From Streptomyces xanthii (GTDB taxonomy: Bacteria; Actinomycetota; Actinomycetes; Streptomycetales; Streptomycetaceae): 64,000 nt of DNA. The position numbers were made by a program, and so were the translations under genes. Below the pieces are notes generated by a model. It worked only from the letters and a program-made list of their open reading frames with translations, did no database searches and had not been told where the DNA came from. The DNA is taken from the NCBI RefSeq assembly GCF_014621695.1, contig NZ_CP061281.1, positions 5,394,001-5,458,000 on the forward strand. The letters run 5' to 3'. Positions within the stretch are counted from its first letter, which is position 1, and each line of letters opens with the position of its first letter. Positions 33,171-41,421 of this stretch are shown here, piece by piece.

Positions 33171-34208
33171 ATGCCCTCCCACCGCCGTACGCTCCTCGCG
33201 GCCGCCGCCGCGCTCACCCTCGCCGCCACCGCGACCGCCTGCGGCACCGGCGGTTCCGACAGCGCCTCGGGCCGGACCCAGGTGCGCATCGCCTACCAGG
33301 CGATCCCCAACGCCGACCTCGTCGTCAAGCACGAGCGGCTCCTCGAGAAGGCGCTGCCCGACGCCGACGTGAAGTGGGTGAGGTTCGACTCGGGCGGCGA
33401 CGTGAACACCGCCGTGATCTCCGGCGCAGTCGACCTCGGACTCGCCGGCTCCAGCCCCGTCGCCAAGGGCCTGTCCGCCCCGCTCGACATCCCGTACAAG
33501 GTGCTCTGGATCCACGACGTCATCGGCGACAACGAGGCCCTCGTCGCGAAGAAGGGCACGGGCGTCAAGGCGGTGAAGGACCTCAAGGGGAAGAAGATCG
33601 CCGCGCCGTTCGGCTCCACCTCGCACTACTCGCTGCTCGCCGCGCTCGACGACGCCGGGCTGAAGACCTCCGACGTGACGCTCGTCGACCTCCAGCCGCA
33701 GGACGCGCTCGCCGCCTGGCAGCGCGGCGACATCGACGCCGCGTACGTGTGGACGCCGACGCTCGGCGAACTGGAGAAGGACGGCACCGTCCTCACCACC
33801 AGCCGGAAGATCGCGGCGGCCGGCAAGCCCACCGCCGACCTGGGCGTCGTCACTGACGACTTCGCGGCCGAGCACCCCGAGATCGTCACCGCCTGGCTGA
33901 AGGCCGAGGACCGGGCCGTCGCCCGCGCGAAGAACCAGCCGGACAAGGCCGCCGCGTCGATCGGCGCCGAGCTCGGCATCCCCGCCGGCGAGGCGAAGCG
34001 CCAGCTGAGGCAGCTCGTGCTGCTCAGCGCCGAGGAGCAGCGGGGCGCACAGTACCTGGGCCGGCCGGGCGCACCCGGCGCCCTCGCCGCGAACCTGCGG
34101 GACGCCGCCGTGTTCCTCAAGGGGCAGAAGGCCGTGGACGCGGTGCCGGGGCGCCCGGTGTTCGAGCGGGCCCTCGCCGTGAAGGAGCTGAACCGTGCCG
34201 CGAAGTGA
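33171..34208 (+). CDS. ssuA: Sulfonate-binding lipoprotein of the ABC transporter
   Basis: 345 residues with a lipoprotein signal peptide (lipobox TATAC, lipidated Cys24). It has the periplasmic-binding fold of the SsuA/TauA/NMT1 family: VRIAYQAIPNADLVVKHERL, then DLKGKKIAAPFGSTSHYSLL and AAWQRGDIDAAYVWTPTL. It captures aliphatic sulfonates (or taurine) outside the membrane and delivers them to SsuC. The 3' end overlaps the ssuB start by 14 bases. Confidence 0.94.
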   Translation: MPSHRRTLLAAAAALTLAATATACGTGGSDSASGRTQVRIAYQAIPNADLVVKHERLLEKALPDADVKWVRFDSGGDVNTAVISGAVDLGLAGSSPVAKGLSAPLDIPYKVLWIHDVIGDNEALVAKKGTGVKAVKDLKGKKIAAPFGSTSHYSLLAALDDAGLKTSDVTLVDLQPQDALAAWQRGDIDAAYVWTPTLGELEKDGTVLTTSRKIAAAGKPTADLGVVTDDFAAEHPEIVTAWLKAEDRAVARAKNQPDKAAASIGAELGIPAGEAKRQLRQLVLLSAEEQRGAQYLGRPGAPGALAANLRDAAVFLKGQKAVDAVPGRPVFERALAVKELNRAAK

Positions 34209-34986
34209 GACGGCGGAGAAGGACACCGGCCGCGACCCCGCGGACATCGTGCTCGACGGGGTCGGCGTCCGGTACGGCGGCAAGGGCTCCGGGGCCGTGA
34301 CCGCCGTCTCCGAGGTGTCCCTGAGCGTCGGCGCGGGCGAGTTCGTGGTCCTGGTCGGCCCCTCGGGCTGCGGCAAGACGACGCTGCTGCGCCTGGTCGC
34401 GGGCTTCGAGCGGCCCGCGACGGGCGGCGTCGACGTGCGGCGCACGGTCGGGGTCGTCTTCCAGCAGCCCCGTCTGTTCCCCTGGCGCACCGTCGGCGGG
34501 AACATCGCGTTCGCGCTGGCCCGGCACGGGGTGCCCCGGGGGCAACGGGCGGAGAGGGTCGCGGAGTTGCTGGAGCGGGTCGGGCTCGCCGGTACGGCAC
34601 GGAGGCGCACCTGGCAGCTGTCCGGCGGTCAGCAGCAGCGGGTCGCCCTCGCGCGGGCGCTCGCGGCCGAGCCCCAAGTCCTGCTGATGGACGAGCCGTT
34701 CGCCGCGCTGGACGCGCTGACCCGGGAACGGCTCCAGGAGGAGGTGCGGGACCTGGCGGACACCACGGGCACGACCGTCCTGTTCGTCACGCACTCCGTC
34801 GACGAGGCGGTGCTGCTCGGCTCGCGGGTCCTCGTCATGGCCGCGGGTCCGGGCCGGGTCGTCGCGGAGGTCCCGGTCGCGCTCGCGCGCGGCGCCGCCG
34901 ATGTGGCGGGCCTGCGGACGACCCCCGAATTCTCCCGGTTGCGGGGCGAGTTGGCGGAGGTGATGCGCGCGGCGGCGCAGGACTGA
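34195..34986 (+). CDS. ssuB: Sulfonate ABC transporter ATPase
   Basis: 263 residues from a GTG at 34195, with a GAAGGAG-like site inside the end of ssuA. Walker A GPSGCGKTT, Q-loop VFQQPRLFPWRT, signature LSGGQQQR, Walker B LLMDEPFAALDALTR and switch THSVDEAV are all intact. The FQQ-x-x-LFPW pattern is typical of the nitrate/sulfonate/taurine importer ATPases. It powers SsuC. It is the last gene of the operon, and a hairpin follows 34 bases after the stop. Confidence 0.95.
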   Translation: MPRSETAEKDTGRDPADIVLDGVGVRYGGKGSGAVTAVSEVSLSVGAGEFVVLVGPSGCGKTTLLRLVAGFERPATGGVDVRRTVGVVFQQPRLFPWRTVGGNIAFALARHGVPRGQRAERVAELLERVGLAGTARRRTWQLSGGQQQRVALARALAAEPQVLLMDEPFAALDALTRERLQEEVRDLADTTGTTVLFVTHSVDEAVLLGSRVLVMAAGPGRVVAEVPVALARGAADVAGLRTTPEFSRLRGELAEVMRAAAQD

Positions 34987-35020
34987 CCGGGCCCCGAGGA
35001 GACACCCGAAGAACGCGGAA

Positions 35021-35057
35021 GGCGCCGCCTCCCCGTGGGACCGGGGGAGACGGCGCC
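35021..35057. terminator. Hairpin terminator after ssuB
   Basis: GGCGCCGCCTCCCC pairs with GGGGAGACGGCGCC (one mismatch) around a 9-base loop. There is no clear T-run. It lies between ssuB and the opposing micropeptide gene, so it can serve both strands. Confidence 0.7.
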
Positions 35058-35081
35058 GCATGCGTGCGCCCGACAGGCGTG

Positions 35082-35141
35082 TTACACGAGCCAGCCGACG
35101 AAGTTGAAGACGCCGGCGAGGATGTCGGTAAGCAGGTTCAT
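35082..35141 (-). CDS. 19-residue hydrophobic micropeptide
   Basis: ATG at 35139-35141 opens MNLLTDILAGVFNFVGWLV, then TAA. An AGGAG ribosome site lies 11 bases upstream on the minus strand. The peptide is almost entirely hydrophobic with one Asp and two Asn, fits a single amphipathic or membrane helix, and has no signal cleavage site. It stands alone between the ssu operon and the carboxyltransferase gene. About 190 bp of upstream DNA (35142-35334) is notably AT-richer than its surroundings and contains palindromes. TAA is a rare stop in this genome. I do not recognise the family; a membrane-active or signalling peptide is speculation. Confidence 0.55.
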   Translation of the reverse strand: MNLLTDILAGVFNFVGWLV

Positions 35142-35182
35142 GGTGTCGCGTTCTCCTAGAGGTGTTGCATGTGTGTGGGACT

Positions 35183-35201
35183 TGCACGTGCATCGCGATG
35201 C
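35183..35201. promoter_or_regulatory. Two overlapping perfect palindromes upstream of the micropeptide
   Basis: TGCACGTGCA (35183-35192) and GCATCGCGATGC (35190-35201) are both perfect dyads sharing three bases. They sit about 45 bases before the micropeptide start, as operator sites would. Confidence 0.4.
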
Positions 35202-35334
35202 GTTTCGCTACGGTCTGCAGCCCGTTGCTTGCGCTCCGTAAGCATCGTTGTTCACCTGGGTCACATGCAAACTCTGAGGCGACGATCACCTGTTCAAGGG
35301 AACAACTGCTCGCCTGTTCGGTTGCGGGGTCATG

Positions 35335-36696
35335 TCAGGCGATGCCCCGCACCACCCCCAGATCCACCAAGTCCTGCGGGCGAAGCCGCAGTTGAGCGGC
35401 GGTCTCGTGGACCTGGTCGACCGGCCGCTTGAGGATCGCGGCCGCGAGCTCGGGGGCGATCACCGAGAAGTACGCGTCCGGGGTCACCCAGGTGTTCCCC
35501 GGCGCCGCGAGCGCCAGCGCCCCGCCCGAACCGCCCTCGCCGATCACCAGCGTCGTCACCGGCACCGGACACTCCGCGACCGCGACGAACAGCTCCGCGA
35601 TCGCGGGACCCGCGCCCGCCCGCTCGGCCTCCGCGCCGTTCGCGGCGCCCGGGGTGTCGACCAGGGTCAGCACCGGGATGCCGAGCCGGCCCGCGAGCCG
35701 GATCAGCCGCGTCGCGGTCCGGTAGCCCGCCGGGGTCGTCGCCGTGCCGCACTGCGCCACGTACGCGACCGTCCGCCCCGGATCCCCGTACGCGGGCCGG
35801 GGCGCCCCGAAGCCGCACAGGATGCCGTCGTCCACGCCGCCCGCCCGGTCGCCGCGCAGTTCCTCGCGGTACGTGAAGCAGGCGTCCAAGTAGGCGGGTG
35901 CGTGCGGCCGTTCGGGGGCTCGCGCGCGCAGCACCGCGTCCCAGCCGGTGGCCGGCAGGTCGGTGCGGCCCAGCGCGGCGGGCACCGGGGCCGGTTCCGG
36001 GTCCGGGGTGCGGGCCGTGAGCAGCCGTAGCCGGCGCCCGACGTCCTCGCGCAGCACGTCCGGCGCCACGACCGCGTCGACCGCGCCCGCCGCCCGCTGC
36101 CCCTCCGCCGTGTACGCCGCCGGGTCCGCGTCCGCCGGGCGCACCCGGGACCCCGCGAAGCCGATCTGCGCGCCGGGCAGCGCCAGGGTGACGTCCGCGC
36201 CCGCGCCGAGCGTCGCCCAGCCGCCCCCGGTCGTCGGGTCGCAGGCCACCGCGATCTGCGGCAGCCCGGCGGCCCGGGTCAGCGCGCACTGCCGGGCCGC
36301 GCGCTGGAGCTGGGTCAGCGCGAGCATGCCCTCCTGCATCCGGCTGCCGCCCGTGGCGACCAGGGAGACGACCGGCAGGCCGTGCGCGCGGGCGTGCGCG
36401 TGCGCGGCCTCGATCCGGTCGCCGGTGGCCCGGCCGAGCGAACCGCCCAGGTGCCCGAAGGCGAAGGCCAGGACGACCGCCGGGACACCGCACACCGTCG
36501 CCGTGCCGGCCACCACCGACTCGGACGCACCACTGCGCGCGACGGCCCGCGCCTTCGACTCCGCGTACCCGGGCCAGCCCAGCGGATTCGGTTCGGCGGG
36601 CGGCGCGGGGTCCGGCAGCGGCCGGAAGGTACCGGGGTCGCACACCAGCTCGGGGTGCGCGGCGCCCCGCGGATCGGACTTCGGAAGGGTTGGCAC
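35335..36696 (-). CDS. Acyl-CoA carboxylase carboxyltransferase-like protein (beta and alpha halves fused)
   Basis: 453 residues from a GTG at 36694-36696 (GGAG 5 bases upstream). It contains two crotonase-fold halves. The beta-like half has VSLVATGGSRMQEGMLALTQ and DPTTGGGWATLGAGADV. The alpha-like half has LVDTPGAANGAEAERAG and VIGEGGSGGALALA. These match the carboxyltransferase components that move CO2 from carboxy-biotin to acetyl-CoA or a related acyl-CoA. The zinc finger of classic AccD is not evident. No biotin carboxylase or BCCP gene is adjacent, so it must use partners encoded elsewhere. Divergent from the ATP-grasp gene, with 182 bp between them. Confidence 0.88.
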   Translation of the reverse strand: MPTLPKSDPRGAAHPELVCDPGTFRPLPDPAPPAEPNPLGWPGYAESKARAVARSGASESVVAGTATVCGVPAVVLAFAFGHLGGSLGRATGDRIEAAHAHARAHGLPVVSLVATGGSRMQEGMLALTQLQRAARQCALTRAAGLPQIAVACDPTTGGGWATLGAGADVTLALPGAQIGFAGSRVRPADADPAAYTAEGQRAAGAVDAVVAPDVLREDVGRRLRLLTARTPDPEPAPVPAALGRTDLPATGWDAVLRARAPERPHAPAYLDACFTYREELRGDRAGGVDDGILCGFGAPRPAYGDPGRTVAYVAQCGTATTPAGYRTATRLIRLAGRLGIPVLTLVDTPGAANGAEAERAGAGPAIAELFVAVAECPVPVTTLVIGEGGSGGALALAAPGNTWVTPDAYFSVIAPELAAAILKRPVDQVHETAAQLRLRPQDLVDLGVVRGIA

Positions 36697-36878
36697 GTGC
36701 GCTCCTGAGGGGTGACGGGGCCGGTCCCGGTCCAGCATGCGGGGCGCCGGTCGCGGGGTGGTGGACGGCACGAACCTGAGGGCCGCCGATCCGGTCGACG
36801 ACGGCCTTCGACCGCCTCGGGATCACCTTGAGAGGATGAGCCCGGCCCGACCCGGGCGGACAAGGTGAGGAGAAGGCG

Positions 36879-37754
36879 TTGGCACGGATAGCACTGGTCA
36901 CGTATCGGGTCGGCGAGGACGGTGGGCCCGTGGACGCGGACCTGCCGCTGCTCGTCGAGGGGATCGAGCGGCTCGGCGCCCGCGCCGACGTCGTCGTCTG
37001 GGACGACCCCGACGTCGACTGGAGCGCGTACGACCTCGCTGTCGTCCGCTCGACCTGGGACTACAGCTGGCGCCGCGACGAGTTCATCGCCTGGACCGAG
37101 CGCTGCGCCGCCGCGACCCGCCTCGCCAACCCGCCCGGCGTGATCCGCTGGAGCACCGACAAGCGCTACCTCGGCGAACTCGCCGGGGCCGGCGTGCCCG
37201 TCGTCCCGACGACGTACGTGCCGCCGGGCGCCGCCCCCGAGCTGCCCGCCGACCGCGCCTTCGTGATCAAGCCGACCTCCAGCGCCGGCGCCCGCTACGC
37301 GGCCCGCTACACCCCGGCCGAACAGGACGTCGCGCTGCGGCAGTTGGCGCGGATGCACGACGAGGGGCTGACCGCCATGGTGCAGCCCTACGTCGACGGG
37401 ATCGACGTCAGTGGGGAGCGCGCCGTGCTCTTCTACGGCGGCCGGTTCCTGCACGCGATCCGCAAGGGCGCGGTGCTCTCCGCCGGGGTCGCGTTCGACG
37501 CGCGCAAGGTCCCGCACCCCTCCCTCGAACCGTGGGAGCCGACCGAGGCCGAGTTCGCCGTCGCCGAGCGGGCCCTCGCGGCCGTGCCCGGTGGGCCCGA
37601 GCAGTTGCTCTACGCGCGCGTGGATCTTGTCGACGGGGCCGATGGGCGGCCGTGTGTCATGGAGCTGGAGCTCGTCGAGCCGAACCTGTTCCTGAGCGCG
37701 GTGCATCCGGGGTCCGTGGACGCGGTCGCCGAGGCGATCGTGAAGTCGGCGTAG
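36879..37754 (+). CDS. ATP-grasp domain protein
   Basis: 291 residues from a TTG at 36879 (GGAGAA 5 bases upstream). Its pattern is that of a three-domain ATP-grasp ligase. A nucleotide-fold N-terminus (ARIALVTYRVGEDGGPVDAD) leads to the central ATP-binding Lys in RAFVIKPTSSAGARYAARY and hinge residues MVQPYVDGID. Metal-ligand acidic residues follow in VMELELVEPNLFL. It resembles RimK/glutathione synthetase-like actinobacterial proteins of unknown substrate (KPTSSAG rather than KP-x-x-G). It is likely to make an amide or peptide-like bond at ATP expense. It is transcribed alone, and a palindromic repeat element follows. Confidence 0.85.
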   Translation: MARIALVTYRVGEDGGPVDADLPLLVEGIERLGARADVVVWDDPDVDWSAYDLAVVRSTWDYSWRRDEFIAWTERCAAATRLANPPGVIRWSTDKRYLGELAGAGVPVVPTTYVPPGAAPELPADRAFVIKPTSSAGARYAARYTPAEQDVALRQLARMHDEGLTAMVQPYVDGIDVSGERAVLFYGGRFLHAIRKGAVLSAGVAFDARKVPHPSLEPWEPTEAEFAVAERALAAVPGGPEQLLYARVDLVDGADGRPCVMELELVEPNLFLSAVHPGSVDAVAEAIVKSA

Positions 37755-37820
37755 CGCTGCGCTGAGCTTGAACCGGGGGGCGTCTGCGTGGCTGCGGTCT
37801 CGTCGCCGGGTGCGGGTGCG

Positions 37821-38001
37821 TGGGGGCTGGTCGCGCAGTTCCCCGCGCCCCTGGAAGGCATGCGGCTTCGCCGCGCCTTCCCCAGATCACAGGCACCCCG
37901 CACCTTGATCGGGGGAATCAGGCCCCCGTACCTCTATCGGGGAAATGCGGCGCGTAGCGCCTGCATTTCAGGGGCGCGGGGAACTGCGCGACCAGCCCCC
38001 A
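37821..38001. repeat. Large inverted repeat built from two copies of the palindromic element
   Basis: The left arm TGGGGGCTGGTCGCGCAGTT-CCCCGCGCCCCTGGA (37821-37855) matches the reverse complement of the right arm at 37967-38001; with flanks the arms approach 45 bp. The about 110 bp between them hold shorter imperfect repeats (CTTGATCGGGG and CTCTATCGGGG). The 300 bp between the ATP-grasp gene and the next gene contain nothing else recognisable. Copies also occur at 346-400 and 42805-42840. Confidence 0.85.
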
Positions 38002-38054
38002 CCGGGCCCGCACCCGAAGACCAGCCCCCACCTACCGCACCGGGCGACGAGACT

Positions 38055-38687
38055 TCAGCCGCGCAGACGTTCCGGCGTGATCTCCGTCCAGCGCTGGAGC
38101 AGGCCCCAGGTGAACTCGGCCCGGATCCGGCGCGGGGTGCCGTCCTCGTCCGGGGCCGTGAACTCCAGGCCCCAGCGGGTCGGGGCCGAGCCCTCCAGAG
38201 GGCGGGCCGGGGCGAAGGCGTGGGCCGCCTCGTCGACCGTGCAGGACCAGGGGGTCAGGTCGGCGAGGGTGCGCAGGGCGGGGCCCGGGGCGCCGGGGGC
38301 GCGGGTCAGCCATTCGTTCCAGACCGCGCCCGTGGGCGCGAGCAGCACCTCGAAGCGGAGCGTGGGCCACAGCGGCACCTGCCACTGGAGCGCGGTGCAG
38401 GTCAGGTCGCCCAGGCGGCGGGGGCGTTCCGACGCGGGGGCGCCGAGCACCGAGCGGTACCGCGACGCCGCCGCGCGGGAGCGCGGGGCGTGCAGCATCG
38501 CCTGCCAGCGCCGGTTCGCCTCCCGCATGTCCGCCACCGAGACGCCGAGGTCCGCGCGGGCCGTCTCGACCAGCTCCGGATTGTGGTCCGCCATCCGGCG
38601 CAGCAGGACGAGCTGGAACTCGAGCGGGCCGAAGGGGTCAGCGGGACCGGTGGGCGGGGTGCGTCGCGCGGGTGCCATGTCTTTCAT
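38055..38687 (-). CDS. Uncharacterised protein, 210 residues
   Basis: Starts at the ATG 38685-38687 (or at a second ATG, 38676-38678, three codons in); neither has a strong ribosome site. It is soluble, with no signal. The N-terminal part is helical (FGPLEFQLVLLRRMADHNPEL). The C-terminal half is beta-rich (TALQWQVPLWPTLRFEVLLA; EFTAPDEDGTPRRIRAEFTW) with many Trp. I do not recognise the family. Its 5' end overlaps the 3' end of the FkbM methyltransferase gene by 50 bases, so it is likely translated from the same leftward transcript. Codon bias is normal, supporting a real gene. Confidence 0.65.
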   Translation of the reverse strand: MKDMAPARRTPPTGPADPFGPLEFQLVLLRRMADHNPELVETARADLGVSVADMREANRRWQAMLHAPRSRAAASRYRSVLGAPASERPRRLGDLTCTALQWQVPLWPTLRFEVLLAPTGAVWNEWLTRAPGAPGPALRTLADLTPWSCTVDEAAHAFAPARPLEGSAPTRWGLEFTAPDEDGTPRRIRAEFTWGLLQRWTEITPERLRG

Positions 38688-39486
38688 GGTCGCGCACGGA
38701 GCCCGGGGTGCGGCCGTCCGGCAGGAACAGCACCGAGTTGACGTAGCGCGGGCGGCGGGCCGCCGGGGTCAGGGCCCGGCGCAGCAGGCCCTGCGAGGCG
38801 ATGTGCGCGGTGCCGCGCTGGTGCGCCGCCAGATCGAACGAGGGCAGCGGCAGCCAGTCGGCGCCGGGCAGCACCCAGCCCTCGTATCCCCGCGCGCGCA
38901 GATGCCGTACCACCGGGGTGATCGGCTGGATGCGGGTCTCCAGCTCGATGAAGAGCGCCGGGCGGTCCCGGGCGAGGAGGGCTTCGGCGCCGCGCAGAAC
39001 GGCGAGTTCCGCCCCGTCCACGTCGATCTTCACGAACTCGACCTCGTCCAAGGCGAGTTCGTCGAGGGTGACACAGTCCACGGACTGGCCTGTCGTGGCG
39101 TGCAGACCGTCGCGGCGGACCAGCGAGGACACCCCGCGGTCCCCGCGCGCGTCGTGCGGCGGCTGCCACAGCGGGGCGGTGCCGGGCCGGTCGCTGGCCG
39201 CCGCCCGCACCACCCGTACGTTCGCGGGCGCCGTCGCGGCGAGCGTACGGGCCAGGTGCGGTACGGGTTCCAGGGTGACCACGCGCCGGGCGCGGGCGGC
39301 GAGGCGGTGGGTCCAGGGCCCGTACCAGCCGCCGACGTCCACCGCGGTGGCGCACCCGGAGCCGCCGGGGACCATGTCGGACAGGCGGGCCAGCTCCGGT
39401 TCGAAGCGCGGGTAGAGAGCGCGGGCCGTGGCCGCGGTGAGGCGGGCGGGCAGCCAGGGGGCGAGGCGGGCGGCGATCGTGGTCAC
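38638..39486 (-). CDS. FkbM-family SAM-dependent methyltransferase
   Basis: 282 residues from a GTG that overlaps the Trm112 stop (GTGA). The glycine-rich SAM site is AVDVGGWYGPWTHRLAARAR (about 48-67), followed by the acidic ribose-binding residue in VVTLEPVPHLA. The FkbM signature reads VDCVTLDELALDEVEFVKID-VDGAE. The family O-methylates sugars, polyketides or lipids. In this operon, with glycosyltransferase-type and acyltransferase-type genes, a surface glycan or glycolipid is a plausible substrate. The last about 20 residues are Arg/His-rich, unlike the family core. Confidence 0.88.
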   Translation of the reverse strand: MTTIAARLAPWLPARLTAATARALYPRFEPELARLSDMVPGGSGCATAVDVGGWYGPWTHRLAARARRVVTLEPVPHLARTLAATAPANVRVVRAAASDRPGTAPLWQPPHDARGDRGVSSLVRRDGLHATTGQSVDCVTLDELALDEVEFVKIDVDGAELAVLRGAEALLARDRPALFIELETRIQPITPVVRHLRARGYEGWVLPGADWLPLPSFDLAAHQRGTAHIASQGLLRRALTPAARRPRYVNSVLFLPDGRTPGSVRDHERHGTRATHPAHRSR

Positions 39487-39704
39487 GTCACACCGCCTCC
39501 CTCGAACTGTTTCAGGAGGCGTTCGTGCTCGTCCTCCGCGAGCTGCTCGCCGGACGAGGGCAGCAGCTGCGGCACCCCGTCGACGATCGGATAGCGGCGC
39601 TGGAGACGCGGGTTGTAGAGCGCGTCGCCGTCCGGCAGGAGGCGCAGCGGCCCCTTGTCCAGCGGACAGGCGAGCAGGGTGAGCAGCGGGTCGTCAGGCT
39701 TCAT
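39483..39704 (-). CDS. Trm112-family small zinc-ribbon-like protein
   Basis: 73 residues: LLTLLACPLDKGPLRLLPDG, then YNPRLQRRYPIVDGVPQLLP. This is the classic Trm112 core, although only one Cys of the zinc sites is left, as is common in bacterial members. Trm112 proteins activate or stabilise methyltransferase partners. Here two methyltransferase genes (FkbM immediately downstream, class I MT two genes upstream) are close by. It overlaps FkbM by 4 bases and the EamA gene by 11 bases. Confidence 0.88.
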   Translation of the reverse strand: MKPDDPLLTLLACPLDKGPLRLLPDGDALYNPRLQRRYPIVDGVPQLLPSSGEQLAEDEHERLLKQFEGGGVT

Positions 39705-40629
39705 GGGACAGCAACTCCTTCGGAGGTTCCATGGACGGTGTCGTCGTGGCCGGGGGCGGGTCGTGCTTGGGCATGAGCAGCAGGACGGCGACGGCGAGCG
39801 CGGTGCCCGCGACGCGCAGCGCGAGCAGCAGCGGCTCGGAGGGCAGTGACTCGCCGAACGCGAGCGTGCCGAGCACGACCGTGAACAGGCAGGTCACCGT
39901 CGTGCACACCGGGACGATCAGCGAGGCCCGGCAGCGCTGCAGCGCCGCCTGCGACATGACGAGCCCGCACGCGCCCGTGCACAGCAGCAAGTACGGGTAC
40001 GGGGAGGCGAGCAGCCGGGGCACATCCCACAGGAGCCCCGACACTCCCTTGATGGCGAGCGAGCTGACGCCGTAGAGCAGGCCGACCGCGACGCCGTACT
40101 CGACGCCCGCGCTCGGCATCCGGTGCCGGCGCCGCGCCCGCCGCTCCGCGCCCGCGTACAGGTACAGGCCGGCGGCGAGCGAGGGCACGCACACGAGGAG
40201 GATGAGCGGCGCGGGGGCGGCCCCGCCGACCGCGTCCGGGTCCCGGCCGGTGTCGCGCAGCGAGAGCACCACCATGACGAGGGCGGCCAGGATCGCGCCG
40301 ATCGCGTACCGCTCGCGGCCCGAGGTGCGCTCGCCGAGCAGCCGCGCGGACAGCAGGAGCAGCAGCACGAGACCCGACACGAAGATGCCCTGCGCGGCGG
40401 CGATGGGCAGCGTCCGGTACACGGCGAGCTGGGCGCCGAACCCGCCCGCCAGCGCCAGCGAACCCGCCAGCCACAGCGGACTGCCCACCAGGTGCCGCAG
40501 CAGCCGCGCGGGGCGGCGGACGCTGATCGCCGGCAGCCGCCCCAGCGCCCGCTTCTCCAGCACGAAGCCGACGCTGTACAGGGTGTTCGCGAGCAGCGCC
40601 GAGGCCACGCCCCACACCACGGCCGGCAC
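39694..40629 (-). CDS. EamA/DMT-family membrane transporter
   Basis: 311 residues from a GTG at 40627-40629. About ten hydrophobic helices are arranged as two EamA repeats, each with a Gly/Ala-rich start (VVWGVASALLANTLYSVGFV; VEYGVAVGLLYGVSSLAIKG). The C-terminal tail is short, charged and Pro-rich. DMT proteins export metabolites, or flip lipid-linked sugars (ArnE/F-like). Within this methyltransferase/acyltransferase operon a lipid or precursor flipping role is possible but unproven. It starts 6 bases after the preceding methyltransferase stop. Confidence 0.85.
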   Translation of the reverse strand: MPAVVWGVASALLANTLYSVGFVLEKRALGRLPAISVRRPARLLRHLVGSPLWLAGSLALAGGFGAQLAVYRTLPIAAAQGIFVSGLVLLLLLSARLLGERTSGRERYAIGAILAALVMVVLSLRDTGRDPDAVGGAAPAPLILLVCVPSLAAGLYLYAGAERRARRRHRMPSAGVEYGVAVGLLYGVSSLAIKGVSGLLWDVPRLLASPYPYLLLCTGACGLVMSQAALQRCRASLIVPVCTTVTCLFTVVLGTLAFGESLPSEPLLLALRVAGTALAVAVLLLMPKHDPPPATTTPSMEPPKELLSHEA

Positions 40630-40635
40630 CGCCGC

Positions 40636-41421
40636 TCACGCCTTCCGCGCGTGCAGCAGCAGGATCGAGGAGAGCGAGGGGGCAGCGCAGGCCAGCCGGT
40701 CCAGCGGGCGCAGCGGGCCCGGCACCCCGTGGAACGGCGCCCCGGAGACACCGACCACCCGGTACCCGGACGCGGCAACGAACGAGCGCAGCGCACGGGC
40801 CGTGTACAGGCGCAGGTGCCCCACGACCTCCCGGCCCGGCCTGCCGTGCACCCCGCGCAGACTCACCTCGGAGAACACCGGCTGCACCCCGGCCAGCAGC
40901 AGCCCCCGGTTGTACCAGGCGGCAAGGTTCGGCGTGGACAGCATCAGATGGCCGCCGGGCCGCAGCACCCGGCGGATCTCGTCCAGCGCGGAGTCGGGGT
41001 CCACGAGGTGCTCGATCACCTCGGAGAACAGCACCGCGTCGGCGGCCCCGTCCGCGAACGGCAGCCCGTGGTCGGACAGTTCGCCCCGCACCACGTACGG
41101 GATCCGGGTCGCCGCCCGCCGCAGCGCGTCCTGCGACCAGTCGACGCCGACCAGCCGGTGGCCTGGCAGCAGCGCGGCGGCCGTCGCGGCGGCCGAGCCG
41201 TCGCCGCAGCCCAGGTCGAGGACGGTCGCGCCCGGGGTGTCCGCGAGGGCCCGCGCGAGGATCCGGGTCTGGCGGACGGTGCGCGGGGTGCCGGAGGCGA
41301 CCGGCACGTCCGGGTTCTCGTAGAAGTCGCGCAGGCCGGGCGTGCGGGCCTTCGGCGGGGTGAGATGCGGAGGTGTGAGGTTCGGTGGCGTGAGGTTCGG
41401 TGGCGTGGAGGGTGCCGTCAT
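40636..41421 (-). CDS. Class I SAM-dependent methyltransferase
   Basis: 261 residues. The SAM-binding motif I is ATVLDLGCGDGSAAATAAAL (about 63-82), followed by RLVGVDWSQDAL, the post-motif DAVLFSEVIEHLVDP and VLRPGGHLMLSTPN. This is the UbiE/Coq5-like Methyltransf_11/23 layout. The first 25 residues contain a tandem PPNLTPPNLTPPHLTPP repeat encoded by near-identical 15-base units (about 41361-41405). Its ATG overlaps the upstream acyltransferase stop (ATGA). The substrate is unknown, with a surface lipid or glycan likely from context. Confidence 0.88.
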   Translation of the reverse strand: MTAPSTPPNLTPPNLTPPHLTPPKARTPGLRDFYENPDVPVASGTPRTVRQTRILARALADTPGATVLDLGCGDGSAAATAAALLPGHRLVGVDWSQDALRRAATRIPYVVRGELSDHGLPFADGAADAVLFSEVIEHLVDPDSALDEIRRVLRPGGHLMLSTPNLAAWYNRGLLLAGVQPVFSEVSLRGVHGRPGREVVGHLRLYTARALRSFVAASGYRVVGVSGAPFHGVPGPLRPLDRLACAAPSLSSILLLHARKA

